DNA from: an uncultured Clostridia bacterium
Lineage (GTDB): Bacteria; Bacillota; Clostridia; UMGS1883
Assembly: GCA_934454525.1 (NCBI GenBank)
Contig: CAKSFM010000003.1
Span: 62,001-126,000 of the forward strand
Direction: 5' to 3'
Length of the DNA stretch: 64,000 nt
Positions within the stretch are counted from its first letter, which is position 1; the number at the start of each line of letters is the position of its first letter. Below, in pieces: positions 8,121 to 16,677 of the stretch. The notes beneath the pieces are model-generated. The model did no database searches. It was not told where the DNA came from and saw nothing but the letters and a program-made list of their open reading frames with translations. The translations under genes and the position numbers were made by a program.

Positions 8121-8793
8121 GGATGACGAAAGCATTGCCGAAATCCAGAAGGATTATCTTGAAATGAGCGGTTACAGCGTCGACTGCGCATATGACGGAG
8201 AGAGCGGAATGCAGAAATATCTTTCCGGTCAATACAGCCTTGTAATCCTTGATCTGATGATTCCGAAAATGAGCGGTTTTGAAATCCTCGATAAAATTGC
8301 GGAAAAGAAAAAAATCCCCGTTATAATCGTTTCGGCGCGCGATGAGGAGCTATCTAAAATAAAAGGTCTGAACCTCGGAGCGGATGATTATATAACAAAG
8401 CCTTTCGGAATGGGCGAGCTGCTGGCGCGCGTCAACAGTCACATAAAAACCTACGGAAAATTTAACACAGCGGCTTCGGAAAACAGACTTCTTGAAGTCG
8501 GAAATCTGAAAATTGATGAGCTTGACAGACGTGTATACATAAATGGCAAAGAAGTTATCTTAAAACAAAAGGAATTTGACCTTCTGCTTTTTCTTATGAA
8601 GAATCCGAACCGCGTTTTTAGCAAAGACGAGCTTTTTGAGCGTGTTTGGGGGTTTGATGCACTTTCGGACACAACAACCGTAACCGTTCATATCGCGCGG
8701 ATAAGGGAAAAAATCGAAAAAAACCCGGCAAAACCGGAATATATTCTGACAGTCTGGGGCAGCGGATACCGCTTTCGGAACGAAGCGGTTTAA
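8086..8793 (+). CDS. OmpR/PhoB-family response regulator
   Basis: The 235-residue protein has a receiver domain and a winged-helix DNA-binding domain. The receiver shows the acidic pair in IIEDDES, the phosphorylatable Asp in VILDLMIPK near residue 56, the switch residues VSARDE and the conserved Lys in ITKPFG. The C-terminal part carries the typical KEFDLLLFLMKNPNRVFSKD and TVTVHIARIREKI helices and a final GSGYRF wing. Its start lies inside the kinase gene, so the pair is coupled. It most likely controls its own operon, perhaps through the palindrome at 3880-3893. The stop codon is already inside the terminator hairpin. Confidence 0.95.
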   Translation: MAAETRKILIIEDDESIAEIQKDYLEMSGYSVDCAYDGESGMQKYLSGQYSLVILDLMIPKMSGFEILDKIAEKKKIPVIIVSARDEELSKIKGLNLGADDYITKPFGMGELLARVNSHIKTYGKFNTAASENRLLEVGNLKIDELDRRVYINGKEVILKQKEFDLLLFLMKNPNRVFSKDELFERVWGFDALSDTTTVTVHIARIREKIEKNPAKPEYILTVWGSGYRFRNEAV

Positions 8794-8842
8794 AAGATGA
8801 AAGTCAGGGGCAAAATTTCTTTGCCCCTGACTTTCATCTTTT
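8792..8842. terminator. Bidirectional intrinsic terminator, 23-bp perfect stem
   Basis: The 23 bases at 8792-8814 pair perfectly with 8820-8842 over a 5-base loop, with A-rich and T-rich flanks on both sides. It ends the rightward two-component operon and the leftward iron-sulfur gene at once. Its outer bases include parts of the stop codons of both converging genes. Confidence 0.9.
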
Positions 8843-9555
8843 TAATCAAGGATTTTCCCGTCAGTCGAGATTGTCACAACTTGCCACGGAATAAATTTTC
8901 CGCTGTTTTGAAGAGCGGTTTTCGCCGCATGTTCAATACCGCCGCAGCACGGAACCTCCATTCTCACAACCGTAACGCTCTTTATATCGTTGTTTTTAAT
9001 TATTTCCGTCAGCTTTTCGGAATAATCTGTGTTATCAAGCTTGGGACAGCCGATCAGCGTTATATGTCCCTTTATAAACTTCTCATGAAACGCCGCATAC
9101 GCATATGCTGAGCAGTCGGCAGCTATCAAAAGCTTTGCCCCGTCAAAGTATGGCGCATTAAGCGGTGCAAGCTTTATTTGAACAGGCCACTGCATAAGGC
9201 GGCTTTCGGAATAATCAACAGTACGCCTCTCCTCCGGTTCCGCCCTTTTTATTGTGCGCGCATTGCTGCCCGGGCAGCCGCACGGCGTTGAACCCGCACT
9301 TTTTTCCCGATTCTTTTTCTCTTCCATGTTTCGTTTAACCGCCGCTTCGTCATATGCCGCAGCCTCGCGCTCAACAAATGTTATTGCTCCTGTCGGGCAT
9401 GTCGGCAAACAGTCGCCGAGTCCATCGCAGTAATCATCGCGCAGCAGCTTTGCCTTGCCGTCAACCATTCCGATAGCGCCCTCGTGACATGCCTGCGCGC
9501 AGATTCCGCAGCCGTTGCATTTTTCCTCATCAATATTTATAATTCTTCTTATCAT
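8842..9555 (-). CDS. Dicluster 4Fe-4S ferredoxin-domain protein
   Basis: The 237-residue protein begins with two 4Fe-4S motifs: CNGCGICAQACHEG near residue 14 and CDGLGDCLPTCPTG near residue 43. A charged linker with CGCPG follows. A C-terminal domain of about 110 residues includes LIAADCSAYAY, IGCPKLD and VPCCGGIEHA, so further cysteines could bind metal. Such proteins are common in anaerobes and are often annotated only as 4Fe-4S binding protein; electron transfer or redox sensing is likely but the partner is unknown. The gene is divergent from a Crp/Fnr regulator, and the intergenic site at 9619-9634 suggests activation by it. Confidence 0.9.
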   Translation of the reverse strand: MIRRIINIDEEKCNGCGICAQACHEGAIGMVDGKAKLLRDDYCDGLGDCLPTCPTGAITFVEREAAAYDEAAVKRNMEEKKNREKSAGSTPCGCPGSNARTIKRAEPEERRTVDYSESRLMQWPVQIKLAPLNAPYFDGAKLLIAADCSAYAYAAFHEKFIKGHITLIGCPKLDNTDYSEKLTEIIKNNDIKSVTVVRMEVPCCGGIEHAAKTALQNSGKFIPWQVVTISTDGKILD

Positions 9556-9575
9556 GCTTCACATTCCTTTCATGC

Positions 9576-9604
9576 TTGACTTTCTGATTGAATTATACTA
9601 AAAT
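9576..9604 (+). promoter_or_regulatory. Predicted promoter of the Crp/Fnr regulator gene
   Basis: TTGACT (9576-9581), a 17-base spacer and TAAAAT (9599-9604) read rightward, placing the start of transcription near 9611. The inverted repeat at 9619-9634 then falls at about +9 to +24, where bound regulator would block its own transcription. Confidence 0.55.
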
Positions 9605-9634
9605 GCATATAATAAATCTGTTGTTTTTCCAACA
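9592..9634 (-). promoter_or_regulatory. Crp/Fnr-type operator at -41.5 of the iron-sulfur gene promoter
   Basis: TGTTG (9619-9623), six bases, then CAACA (9630-9634) forms a symmetric 5-N6-5 site, the same spacing as the CRP and FNR consensus sites. Reading leftward, TATAAT occupies 9597-9592 with no recognisable -35 hexamer, which puts the transcript start near 9585. The operator centre is then 41.5 bases upstream, the standard class II activator position. Confidence 0.55.
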
Positions 9635-9651
9635 AAGGAGTGGATTTTTTC

Positions 9652-10317
9652 ATGAAATATACGGAAATATTAAAAAAGACTTTAATTTTCGCCGGAATAT
9701 CTGCCGAAAACATAGAAAAAATACTTGCAATGCTTAAAATTAAAACAAAGACCTATGCTCATGGCGAATTTATTCTGCGCAGCGGCGAACAGATAACAGC
9801 AGTCGGAATAATGCTGTGCGGAAATGCGTTTATTGCCAGCGATGACTTTTGGGGGAACAGAAATCTTATCGCCTGTCTGTCGGAACACGATGTCTTTGCC
9901 GAGGCATACGCATTTATTCCCGATGCTGTTTCAACAGTAAGCGTTATCGCCGAAAATGATTGCTGCGTGTTATTTATCGATTCGAAGCTTCTTGCGCAAG
10001 GCGGTTATCCGTTTTCTCAAACAATCCTTATGAATATGCTGCGCGCCATAGCGGAAAAAAACAGGATTCTCAATGACAAGCTTACGCATATGAGCAAGCG
10101 GACAACGCAGGCAAAGCTTATGAGTTATCTTTCTGCTCAGTCAGAAAAAACCGGCGGACGCAGCTTTAACATTCCGCTCAACCGTCAGCAGCTTGCCGAT
10201 TATCTTGGGGTTGAGCGCAGCGCCATGTCATCTGAACTTGGAAAAATGAAAAAACTCGGACTTATTGAATATAAGAAAAATCGCTTCACGCTGCTAAGCG
10301 GAAGCGATAATTCATAG
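9652..10317 (+). CDS. Crp/Fnr-family transcriptional regulator
   Basis: The 221-residue protein has an N-terminal cyclic-nucleotide-binding-like beta barrel (about residues 20-125, with YAHGEFILRSGE and VGIMLCGNAFIA). A dimerisation helix follows, then a C-terminal helix-turn-helix with NIPLNRQQLADYLGVERSAMS typical of the family. The barrel lacks the clear cAMP-binding signature, and no N-terminal cysteine cluster for an Fe-S centre is present, so the signal may be haem, a small metabolite or redox. I chose the ATG at 9652 because the ribosome site AAAGGAG (9634-9640) overlaps the earlier GTG. It is divergent from the iron-sulfur protein gene and probably controls it. Confidence 0.93.
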   Translation: MKYTEILKKTLIFAGISAENIEKILAMLKIKTKTYAHGEFILRSGEQITAVGIMLCGNAFIASDDFWGNRNLIACLSEHDVFAEAYAFIPDAVSTVSVIAENDCCVLFIDSKLLAQGGYPFSQTILMNMLRAIAEKNRILNDKLTHMSKRTTQAKLMSYLSAQSEKTGGRSFNIPLNRQQLADYLGVERSAMSSELGKMKKLGLIEYKKNRFTLLSGSDNS

Positions 10318-10336
10318 GCACAACAAAAAACAGTTA

Positions 10337-10750
10337 CTAAAACACAAGTACAAGCGTTCCGGCTGAAATCAGCAGGCATGCAATAACCGTTTTAAATGTC
10401 ATCTGCTCGTGCAGAAACAAAAATGCCATGATAATTGTTATAACGATGCTCAGCTTGTCAATCGGAGCAACCTTTGAAACGTCTGACATTTGAAGCGCTT
10501 TATAATAACACAGCCATGAAATTCCTGTTGCCATGCCGGAAAGAATAAGAAACATCCAGCTCTTCTTTCCGATTTCCGTTATTTCGCTTTGCGTGTTTGT
10601 AAGAAAGACCATTCCCCATGCCATAATCAGAACAACAACCGTTCGGACGGCAGTTGCAAGATTTGAACTTACTCCGTTAATGCCAACCTTTGCAAGTATT
10701 GACGTAAGCGCTGCAAAGACAGATGACAATATTGCAAATACGAGCCACAT
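10337..10750 (-). CDS. EamA-type small membrane transporter (single 5-helix half)
   Basis: The 137-residue protein has about five hydrophobic helices and matches the single EamA domain found in short drug/metabolite-transporter members. Telling stretches are WLVFAILSSVFAALTSIL at the start, then LCYYKALQMSDVSKVAPIDKLS and a final AGTLVLVF helix. Longer family members contain two such halves in one chain; short ones work as dimers. The ATG at 10750 follows a GGGAAGTGGG stretch; an upstream TTG in frame at 10789 is less likely. It follows the LTA-synthase-like gene on the same strand. The substrate is unknown. Confidence 0.85.
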   Translation of the reverse strand: MWLVFAILSSVFAALTSILAKVGINGVSSNLATAVRTVVVLIMAWGMVFLTNTQSEITEIGKKSWMFLILSGMATGISWLCYYKALQMSDVSKVAPIDKLSIVITIIMAFLFLHEQMTFKTVIACLLISAGTLVLVF

Positions 10751-10772
10751 CAAAACCCACTTCCCTATTTTT

Positions 10773-10803
10773 ATACCCGTGCGCAGCAAAGCGGCACGGG
10801 TAT
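10773..10803. repeat. 10-bp inverted repeat between LTA-synthase-like and EamA genes
   Basis: ATACCCGTGC (10773-10782) is complementary to 10794-10803 with an 11-base loop. On the minus strand it directly follows the LTA-synthase-like stop, but no U-run follows it there, so partial termination or message protection is more likely than full termination. Confidence 0.45.
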
Positions 10804-10806
10804 ATT

Positions 10807-12864
10807 TTATTCTGCTGTTTCAATATAATGCTGCGATGAATCGTAAATAACAGGCTCCGAATATCCGAGAACCTCGCGTTTGCTGGACGCCTGACCGACA
10901 GTGATTTCATCACCGTCACTAACTTCGGCATCGGAAGCCATAAGGCTGTACTGACTCAGCAGCACAGTATTCTTGCATTGTTCACCGTTAATAAATATCT
11001 TACTTTTTTCCGTAAAACCGGTTCCCTGAACATAAACCGAATTTCCCATTGACTTAACTGTTTCAATCTTAATCGGAACAGTTCCCATTTTCATATCACT
11101 CGGCGTATACGGTTTTTGTCCTCCGAACTGAAAATTGTCGCCGTAGAGCATATCATATGCAAGCAGCTGAATGTCGCTCTGATACTGCTTATCCGAAATT
11201 GAATTATTATCAGCTATCTTCATCTGATGAAGACGAGTCAGATTTCCCATATTAAAGCCGAGCGAATCAAGAATCTGACTTGAAAGCTGATACGAATAAA
11301 GTTCCTTATTTTCGCGCTTTTCAAGACCGAAATTGTTCCATGTCACATATTCCGTTGCATACGCATCGCCGTTTACAAGATCATCTCCGTCAATTCCGAT
11401 TGCGGGAAGATGATCACCGTAGGCAATAATCATTGTCGGCTTTCCGCGGTTTTCAACGGCGGATATAAGGCTGCCGAGGAACATATCCATTTCCCAAACC
11501 TGATTCGTATAATATTGGAGAGCATAAACCTCTGATGAAGTAAACTTATCACTTGTTACTTTTATTACATTATCCGTTCCTGCGATTGGTTCGGTCGGAT
11601 ATGAACCGTGCCCCTGAACCGAAACAGTCCAGACAAAGCGCGGTGTATCGGCAGTTATTCCCTTTTCCTCATCCTGATAGGTCAGCGCTGTCATTATTTC
11701 ACCGGTCAAAGCCTTATCCTTGCACCAGCCGTAGGGCGTTGTGTCATACCCGTACATATATTCTTTTGACTGGAAAGTATCAAATCCGAGATGCGGATAA
11801 ACCTTGTCACGGTCATAAAAGTTACCGGTGTGGTTATGAATAGCATGAGCGCTGTAACCAAGTTTTTTGAGATTAAACGGAATCGATTCAGCTGTCTGTT
11901 CCAGCATAATTGTCTTGTACGGATATTCCCCGGCGCCGAAATAGTCAAGGCTTATCCCTGTCAGAACTTCAAATTCCGTGTTCGCCGTTCCGCCGCCGAA
12001 CGATGGAACGTCAAGCTTTCCTGTTGTGAAATTTTCACGCAGATAGGTGTGAACCGGCGCAGGGTCATCTGAGAAATTAAGTCCTTTAATTGTTTTCGGG
12101 TCAATAAATGATTCAAGCTGAATCAGAATAATATCGGGTTTCAAAAGCTCGGACGCATCGCCTTCGGCAGGCAGCCTGTCAAGCTCTTCAGAAACCATTG
12201 TTCCGCTGTAACCGCTCGGTTTATCTATACCGGTATCTATAACGCTGCTCGAAAAACAGTATACAAATCCGTAATCGTTATATGCACCGACAATGTTTCC
12301 GAAATCCGAACTGAGCGCCTTAAAGTTAAGACCCAGGTTTGTTGCAATAAGCACGCAGATAACAAGTCCGGCAATTGACGCAACGTTTTTTCCATAGCTC
12401 AGCTTTCCGCTGATTTTCGGACCGACAATCCACAATGCAACGATTGCAACGGCAAGCAGTCCGACCGAACAATACAAAAGTATTCGCTGCGTTTTTGACA
12501 GATAAACCAATATCAGACTCATTTTTACAATCTGAAAATCAATTGCCCCAAGCGGCGTTACGCGATAGCTCAGCACAACATTATTAATCAGTCCGCAGAT
12601 AAGCCACGGAGCTGAAAGCAAAACGATTCCGAAAACGCGCCTGCGGAAAAGCAGACAGATAGAAAGCGTCAAAAGTATAATAAGCGCATTATAGATAAAC
12701 ACATGCGGACTTTTGGCGATATATTTAAGGCATTTGAGCACACTTCGCCTGCTCATTGATTCAATAGCAAAATTTTCAATAATTGCAAGCACTGCACAGA
12801 ATAAAATCGGATGATTTTCAATCATACTGCCCAGCGCTGTAAAAAATCGTTTTATTTTCGTCAA
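10807..12864 (-). CDS. LTA synthase family membrane sulfatase-fold enzyme with C-terminal IPT/TIG-like domain
   Basis: The 685-residue protein starts with five or so membrane helices (residues 15-35, 55-73, 76-97, 107-125, 130-150, with another at 163-183). A large extracytoplasmic alkaline-phosphatase-fold domain follows. PDIILIQLESF starts the catalytic domain; GGGTANTEFE near residue 292 holds the likely catalytic threonine, and AYGDHLPAIG matches the metal-binding GDH motif of LtaS. After the enzyme domain, VYVQGTGFTEKSKIFING resembles an IPT/TIG beta-sandwich, which is not part of standard LtaS. It probably transfers glycerol phosphate or a similar group from a lipid to a surface polymer. 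The start is TTG at 12864, five bases after GAAGGTG. A zinc-ribbon protein gene precedes it by 14 bases. Confidence 0.88.
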   Translation of the reverse strand: MTKIKRFFTALGSMIENHPILFCAVLAIIENFAIESMSRRSVLKCLKYIAKSPHVFIYNALIILLTLSICLLFRRRVFGIVLLSAPWLICGLINNVVLSYRVTPLGAIDFQIVKMSLILVYLSKTQRILLYCSVGLLAVAIVALWIVGPKISGKLSYGKNVASIAGLVICVLIATNLGLNFKALSSDFGNIVGAYNDYGFVYCFSSSVIDTGIDKPSGYSGTMVSEELDRLPAEGDASELLKPDIILIQLESFIDPKTIKGLNFSDDPAPVHTYLRENFTTGKLDVPSFGGGTANTEFEVLTGISLDYFGAGEYPYKTIMLEQTAESIPFNLKKLGYSAHAIHNHTGNFYDRDKVYPHLGFDTFQSKEYMYGYDTTPYGWCKDKALTGEIMTALTYQDEEKGITADTPRFVWTVSVQGHGSYPTEPIAGTDNVIKVTSDKFTSSEVYALQYYTNQVWEMDMFLGSLISAVENRGKPTMIIAYGDHLPAIGIDGDDLVNGDAYATEYVTWNNFGLEKRENKELYSYQLSSQILDSLGFNMGNLTRLHQMKIADNNSISDKQYQSDIQLLAYDMLYGDNFQFGGQKPYTPSDMKMGTVPIKIETVKSMGNSVYVQGTGFTEKSKIFINGEQCKNTVLLSQYSLMASDAEVSDGDEITVGQASSKREVLGYSEPVIYDSSQHYIETAE

Positions 12865-12878
12865 ATAAACACCTTCAT

Positions 12879-13121
12879 TCAGAACATAATTGTGCAGCTG
12901 CCGCCCATCCCCGTATCGGGAGAAGCCGAGCAGCTTGTAAACGCATATATTCCTGCTCCGGCGGCAACAGCAGCCGCAACCGCAATGCTGATTACGGACT
13001 TTATACCTATTCCCTTTTTCTGCGGCTTCCTTTCCTCATTTTCATCATGGAGCAGTGCACCGCAACCCTTACAGTTTATATCATTATCGTCATTCATTCT
13101 TCCGCATTTCGGACAAAACAT
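12879..13121 (-). CDS. Zinc-ribbon membrane protein
   Basis: The 80-residue protein begins with a zinc ribbon (CPKCGRMNDDND, then CKGCG at residues 17-21), followed by a charged KPQKKG linker and one transmembrane helix at about residues 42-62. The tail is short and Cys-containing. Proteins of this build are common in Clostridia and are usually of unknown function. The ATG follows GAAGGTG. It leads the LTA-synthase-like gene under a strong promoter at 13143-13170, so it may serve the same envelope process. Confidence 0.8.
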   Translation of the reverse strand: MFCPKCGRMNDDNDINCKGCGALLHDENEERKPQKKGIGIKSVISIAVAAAVAAGAGIYAFTSCSASPDTGMGGSCTIMF

Positions 13122-13142
13122 TTTATCACCTTCAACAATTGT

Positions 13143-13170
13143 ATTATACTCATTTACTGAGTTTTGTCAA
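13143..13170 (-). promoter_or_regulatory. Strong predicted promoter of the zinc-ribbon/LTA-synthase unit
   Basis: Reading leftward: TTGACA (13170-13165), 16-base spacer, TATAAT (13148-13143), a perfect match in both hexamers. The -35 element overlaps the end of folA, so the envelope unit has its own transcription start right behind the tex-thyA-folA genes. Confidence 0.75.
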
Positions 13171-13655
13171 TGCTTTATGTATTTATTAAATGAAAATTTA
13201 ATATTTTCGTGAGTATATATTTCACTCTCTTCCGTTTTTATCCAATTCGGGGAGGAATCGATATCAAAGAAAAACTTGTCTGCCTCCGGCGATTCATACA
13301 CGCGCGTCAGGAGCACCTCATTGCAGTCCTTTTCAAAAAGCGCATAAATTTCACTTCCGCCGATGATATAGACATCATCCGTGGGATATTCGGAAATTTT
13401 CTTCATCGCTTCGTCATACGAATGTACGACAACCGCCCCCTCACGCTCAAAATTCTTATTTCTTGTAAGAACAATATTAACGCGGTTTTTAAGCGGCTTT
13501 CCGCCCGGAAAAGATTCAAGCGTTGACCTCCCCATAACAACAATCTTTCCGAGTGTTTCACTCCGAAAAAACTTCATATCCTGCGGAATTGAAAACAAAA
13601 GCTTGTTATTATTTCCGATTGCGTTATTCTGCGCTGCGCAGACAATCATTTTCAT
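13167..13655 (-). CDS. folA: Dihydrofolate reductase
   Basis: The 162-residue enzyme reduces dihydrofolate to tetrahydrofolate with NADPH. It shows the family features in order: MIVCAAQNNAIGNNNKL near the start, the PQDMKFFRSET helix with the substrate region, VVMGRSTLESFP for NADPH binding, and DVYIIGGSEIYALF. I start it at the ATG at 13655, behind AGGGGG; the open frame upstream runs back into thyA and has no ribosome site. It directly follows thyA, which produces dihydrofolate, so the two enzymes of the thymidylate cycle are made together. Confidence 0.96.
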   Translation of the reverse strand: MKMIVCAAQNNAIGNNNKLLFSIPQDMKFFRSETLGKIVVMGRSTLESFPGGKPLKNRVNIVLTRNKNFEREGAVVVHSYDEAMKKISEYPTDDVYIIGGSEIYALFEKDCNEVLLTRVYESPEADKFFFDIDSSPNWIKTEESEIYTHENIKFSFNKYIKH

Positions 13656-13668
13656 TTCATAATCCCCC

Positions 13669-14499
13669 TTATATTGCAACAGGAACCTTTTTGCCCAACA
13701 GATTATATTTATAATTTTCAAGCATCAGACTGTCCGGCGTGAAATCATAAAAATCGGTCACAGATTTGTCAATCACAAGCTTCGGCGCGTCATATTCTTC
13801 CTTTTCAAGAATTTCGCGCACCAGCGGTATATGCCTGTCATATATATGCGCGTCCGCAATAACATGAACAAGTTCACCGGCTTCAAGTCCGCTGACCTGC
13901 GCAAGCATATATACAAGGCATGCATACTGGCAAACGTTCCAGTTATTTGCTGTGAGCATATCCTGCGAACGCTGATTCAGAATCGCATTAAGAGTTTTTC
14001 CGCTCACGTTGAATGTCATGCTGTAGGCACACGGATAAAGCGCCATTTCACCGAGGTCGGCATGATTGTAAATATTCGTAAGAATCCGGCGGCTTTGCGG
14101 ATTGTGCGAAAGGTCGTATATAACTCTGTCAACCTGGTCAAACATTCCTTCTTTGTATTTATGTTTCACACCAAGCTGATAGCCGTATGCCTTTCCGATT
14201 GAGCCGGTTTCATCTGCCCATGCATCCCAAATGTGGCTTCCAAGCTCAGAAACATTGTTGCTTTTTTTCTGCCATATCCAAAGAAGCTCATCAAGAGCGC
14301 CGCGGAAATTAATTTTACGCAGCGTCATAATCGGGAATTCTTCCCTGAGATTATATCTGTTCACAATGCAAAATTTTTTAACCGTGTGCGCAGGTGTGCC
14401 ATCATCCCATCTCGGGCGGACATCGAGCGCTTCATCGGAAAATCCGTTTTCAAGTATATCTATGCAGTTCTGTTTAAAAACGCGATCGGCATAGCTCAT
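13669..14499 (-). CDS. thyA: Thymidylate synthase
   Basis: ThyA methylates dUMP to dTMP using methylene-tetrahydrofolate. In this 276-residue protein the catalytic cysteine lies in LYPCAYSMTF, followed by the nucleotide-binding LNQRSQDML and the C-terminal HIYDRHIPLVREIL. The length is close to the usual 264-280. The ATG at 14499 sits seven bases after GGAGGG; the slightly earlier ATG would contain that site. It is 14 bases downstream of tex and 13 upstream of folA. Confidence 0.96.
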   Translation of the reverse strand: MSYADRVFKQNCIDILENGFSDEALDVRPRWDDGTPAHTVKKFCIVNRYNLREEFPIMTLRKINFRGALDELLWIWQKKSNNVSELGSHIWDAWADETGSIGKAYGYQLGVKHKYKEGMFDQVDRVIYDLSHNPQSRRILTNIYNHADLGEMALYPCAYSMTFNVSGKTLNAILNQRSQDMLTANNWNVCQYACLVYMLAQVSGLEAGELVHVIADAHIYDRHIPLVREILEKEEYDAPKLVIDKSVTDFYDFTPDSLMLENYKYNLLGKKVPVAI

Positions 14500-14513
14500 T
14501 TTTTTCCCTCCGT

Positions 14514-16655
14514 TCATATTTTCATTGTAAGTGAGATTCGTTTTTTGTCTTTATCAATGTCAAGTATCTTCACTTTAACTATATCCCCAACGCTGAGAAC
14601 ATCCGTCGGATGTTTTATAAATTTGTTGGAAATCTGCGAAATATGCACAAGTCCGTCCTGATGCACCCCGATATCCACAAAAGCGCCGAAATCAATAACA
14701 TTTCTGACCGTTCCCTCAAGAATCATTCCGGCTTGCAGCTCATCGAGCGACATGCAGCCGCTTCTGAGCTGCGGCTGCGGAAGTTCGTCACGCATATCGC
14801 GCCCGGGTTTTGCAAGCGTGTCAGAAATGTCGCGCAGTGTAAACATTCCGATACCGAAACGCCGGCATATATCCTCAGCATTTTCCTTTGTCACGCGCTT
14901 TACAATATCTGAAAATCTGCTGTGTTTTACTTCTTCCTCACTATAGCCGCAAACCTCTATAAGCTCACGCGCCGCATCATAGCTTTCCGGGTGAACAGAG
15001 GTGTTATCGAGAATTTCCTTTCCGCCCGGAATACGCAAAAAGCCTGCACACTGAACGAACGCCTTTTCACCGAGTTTTTTTACCTTAAGCAGTTCTTTCC
15101 TCGATTTAAAAGATCCGTTCTGTTCGCGATACTCGACAATATTTTTCGCCACAGCCGATGAAATTCCCGAAACATAGCTTAAAAGCGATGATGAAGCCGT
15201 GTTAAGGTCAACGCCGACGCTGTTCACACAGCTTTCCACAACGCCCTCAAGTGCACCGGAAAGCTGTTTTTGATTACAGTCATGCTGATATTGCCCAACG
15301 CCTATTGATTTCGGGTCAATTTTAACAAGCTCGGCTAAAGGATCCTGCAAACGGCGCGCAATTGAAACGGCGCTCCTCAGCGAAACATCATAATCGGGAA
15401 ATTCCTCTGCACCGAGCTTGCTTGCACTGTATACCGAGGCTCCCGCCTCCGATACAACCATATATTTTACAGGTCTGTCAAGCTCACCGATAAGCTCTGA
15501 AATAAAGCTTTCGCTCTCACCTGTCGCGGTTCCGTTTCCGATAGATACAAGCGTAACCCAGTTGCGTTCAATCATCGCGCGTACCTGTTTTTTTGCTTTT
15601 TCCTTATCATGGTGTTCAAGCGTGAAATATCCGACACCAGTTTCAAGCACTTTACCGGTGCTGTCAACAACTGCAAGCTTGCAGCCTGTCCTGTAACCGG
15701 GATCAACACCGAGCACGGTATGTCCTTTCACCGGCGGAACAAGCAGCAGATTTTTAAGATTAACGCTGAAAAGTCCTATCGCTGCCGTCTGTGCGCGCTC
15801 CGTAAGCTGTGTGCGTATTTCATTTTCAATTGACGGAGCTATCAGTCTCTTGTATGAATCTTCGGCAGCTTCACCGACAAGTTCGCTCAGCTGCCCCTCT
15901 CCGAAAACAGTCATTTTTCTGAGATAGCTTATAACAGCATCCGTATCCGGTTCAATTTTAATGCTCAAAACCTTTTCTTTTTCGCCGCGGTCCATTGCAA
16001 GAATTCTGTGATCCGAAACTTTTTTTACCGGCTCGGCAAAATCGTAATACATTTGGTAAACGGGATTTTCGTTTTTTGTAACCTTGCTTGTAATTTGCGC
16101 ACTGAGATATGTAAGCCTGCGGATTTCTTTTCTGTAATCCGCATTATCGCTTATATTCTCGGCAATAATATCCTGTGCTCCCGCAACCGCGTCTTCCGCG
16201 GATTCAACCCCGTTTTCGGGGTTAACAAATTCTCCGGCTTTTTCATAAATATCACCATCAAATTTCTGCTCCGCAATCAAATCGGCAAGCGGCTCCAGAC
16301 CTTTTTCGCGCGCTACCGATGCCCTGGTTTTCCTCTTCGGGCGGTAAGGACGATAAATATCTTCAAGCTCCGTCAGAAGCTTTGCATTGTTAATGCTTTC
16401 AACAAGCTCATCCGTGAGTTTTCCCTGTTCGTCAATCAGTCTTGTGATTTCTGCCTTACGTTCCTCAAGTGCGCGAAGCGCGTCAAGACGCGCTGATAAT
16501 TCACGGATCAACTGATCGTCCATACTCCCCGTAAGCTCCTTGCGGTAACGCGCAATAAACGGAACGGTATTTCCGTCGTCAAGCAGCTTAATCACATTTT
16601 CGCAGTGCTCTTCCTTAATATTCAGCTCACTGCACAGTTGTTTTAATATGTCCAT
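14514..16655 (-). CDS. tex: Tex-family S1 RNA-binding transcription accessory protein
   Basis: The 713-residue protein carries the complete Tex layout. It has an N-terminal helical Tex domain with FIARYRKELTGSMDDQ, a YqgF/RNase-H-like domain starting TVLGVDPGYRTGCKLAVVD near residue 320, a helix-hairpin-helix region (NTASSSLLSYVSGIS), and a C-terminal S1 domain (GTVRNVIDFGAFVDIGVHQD). Tex binds nucleic acid and RNA polymerase and helps transcription elongation and quality control. It lies in a long minus-strand operon between the chromate-transporter genes and thyA-folA. Confidence 0.96.
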   Translation of the reverse strand: MDILKQLCSELNIKEEHCENVIKLLDDGNTVPFIARYRKELTGSMDDQLIRELSARLDALRALEERKAEITRLIDEQGKLTDELVESINNAKLLTELEDIYRPYRPKRKTRASVAREKGLEPLADLIAEQKFDGDIYEKAGEFVNPENGVESAEDAVAGAQDIIAENISDNADYRKEIRRLTYLSAQITSKVTKNENPVYQMYYDFAEPVKKVSDHRILAMDRGEKEKVLSIKIEPDTDAVISYLRKMTVFGEGQLSELVGEAAEDSYKRLIAPSIENEIRTQLTERAQTAAIGLFSVNLKNLLLVPPVKGHTVLGVDPGYRTGCKLAVVDSTGKVLETGVGYFTLEHHDKEKAKKQVRAMIERNWVTLVSIGNGTATGESESFISELIGELDRPVKYMVVSEAGASVYSASKLGAEEFPDYDVSLRSAVSIARRLQDPLAELVKIDPKSIGVGQYQHDCNQKQLSGALEGVVESCVNSVGVDLNTASSSLLSYVSGISSAVAKNIVEYREQNGSFKSRKELLKVKKLGEKAFVQCAGFLRIPGGKEILDNTSVHPESYDAARELIEVCGYSEEEVKHSRFSDIVKRVTKENAEDICRRFGIGMFTLRDISDTLAKPGRDMRDELPQPQLRSGCMSLDELQAGMILEGTVRNVIDFGAFVDIGVHQDGLVHISQISNKFIKHPTDVLSVGDIVKVKILDIDKDKKRISLTMKI

Positions 16656-16677
16656 TCTGACAATAACTCCTCTGTTT

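Noticed and set aside
10773..10803. Intrinsic terminator of the LTA-synthase-like gene
   Set aside because: The inverted repeat has no U-run in the leftward direction, so I list it only as a repeat.
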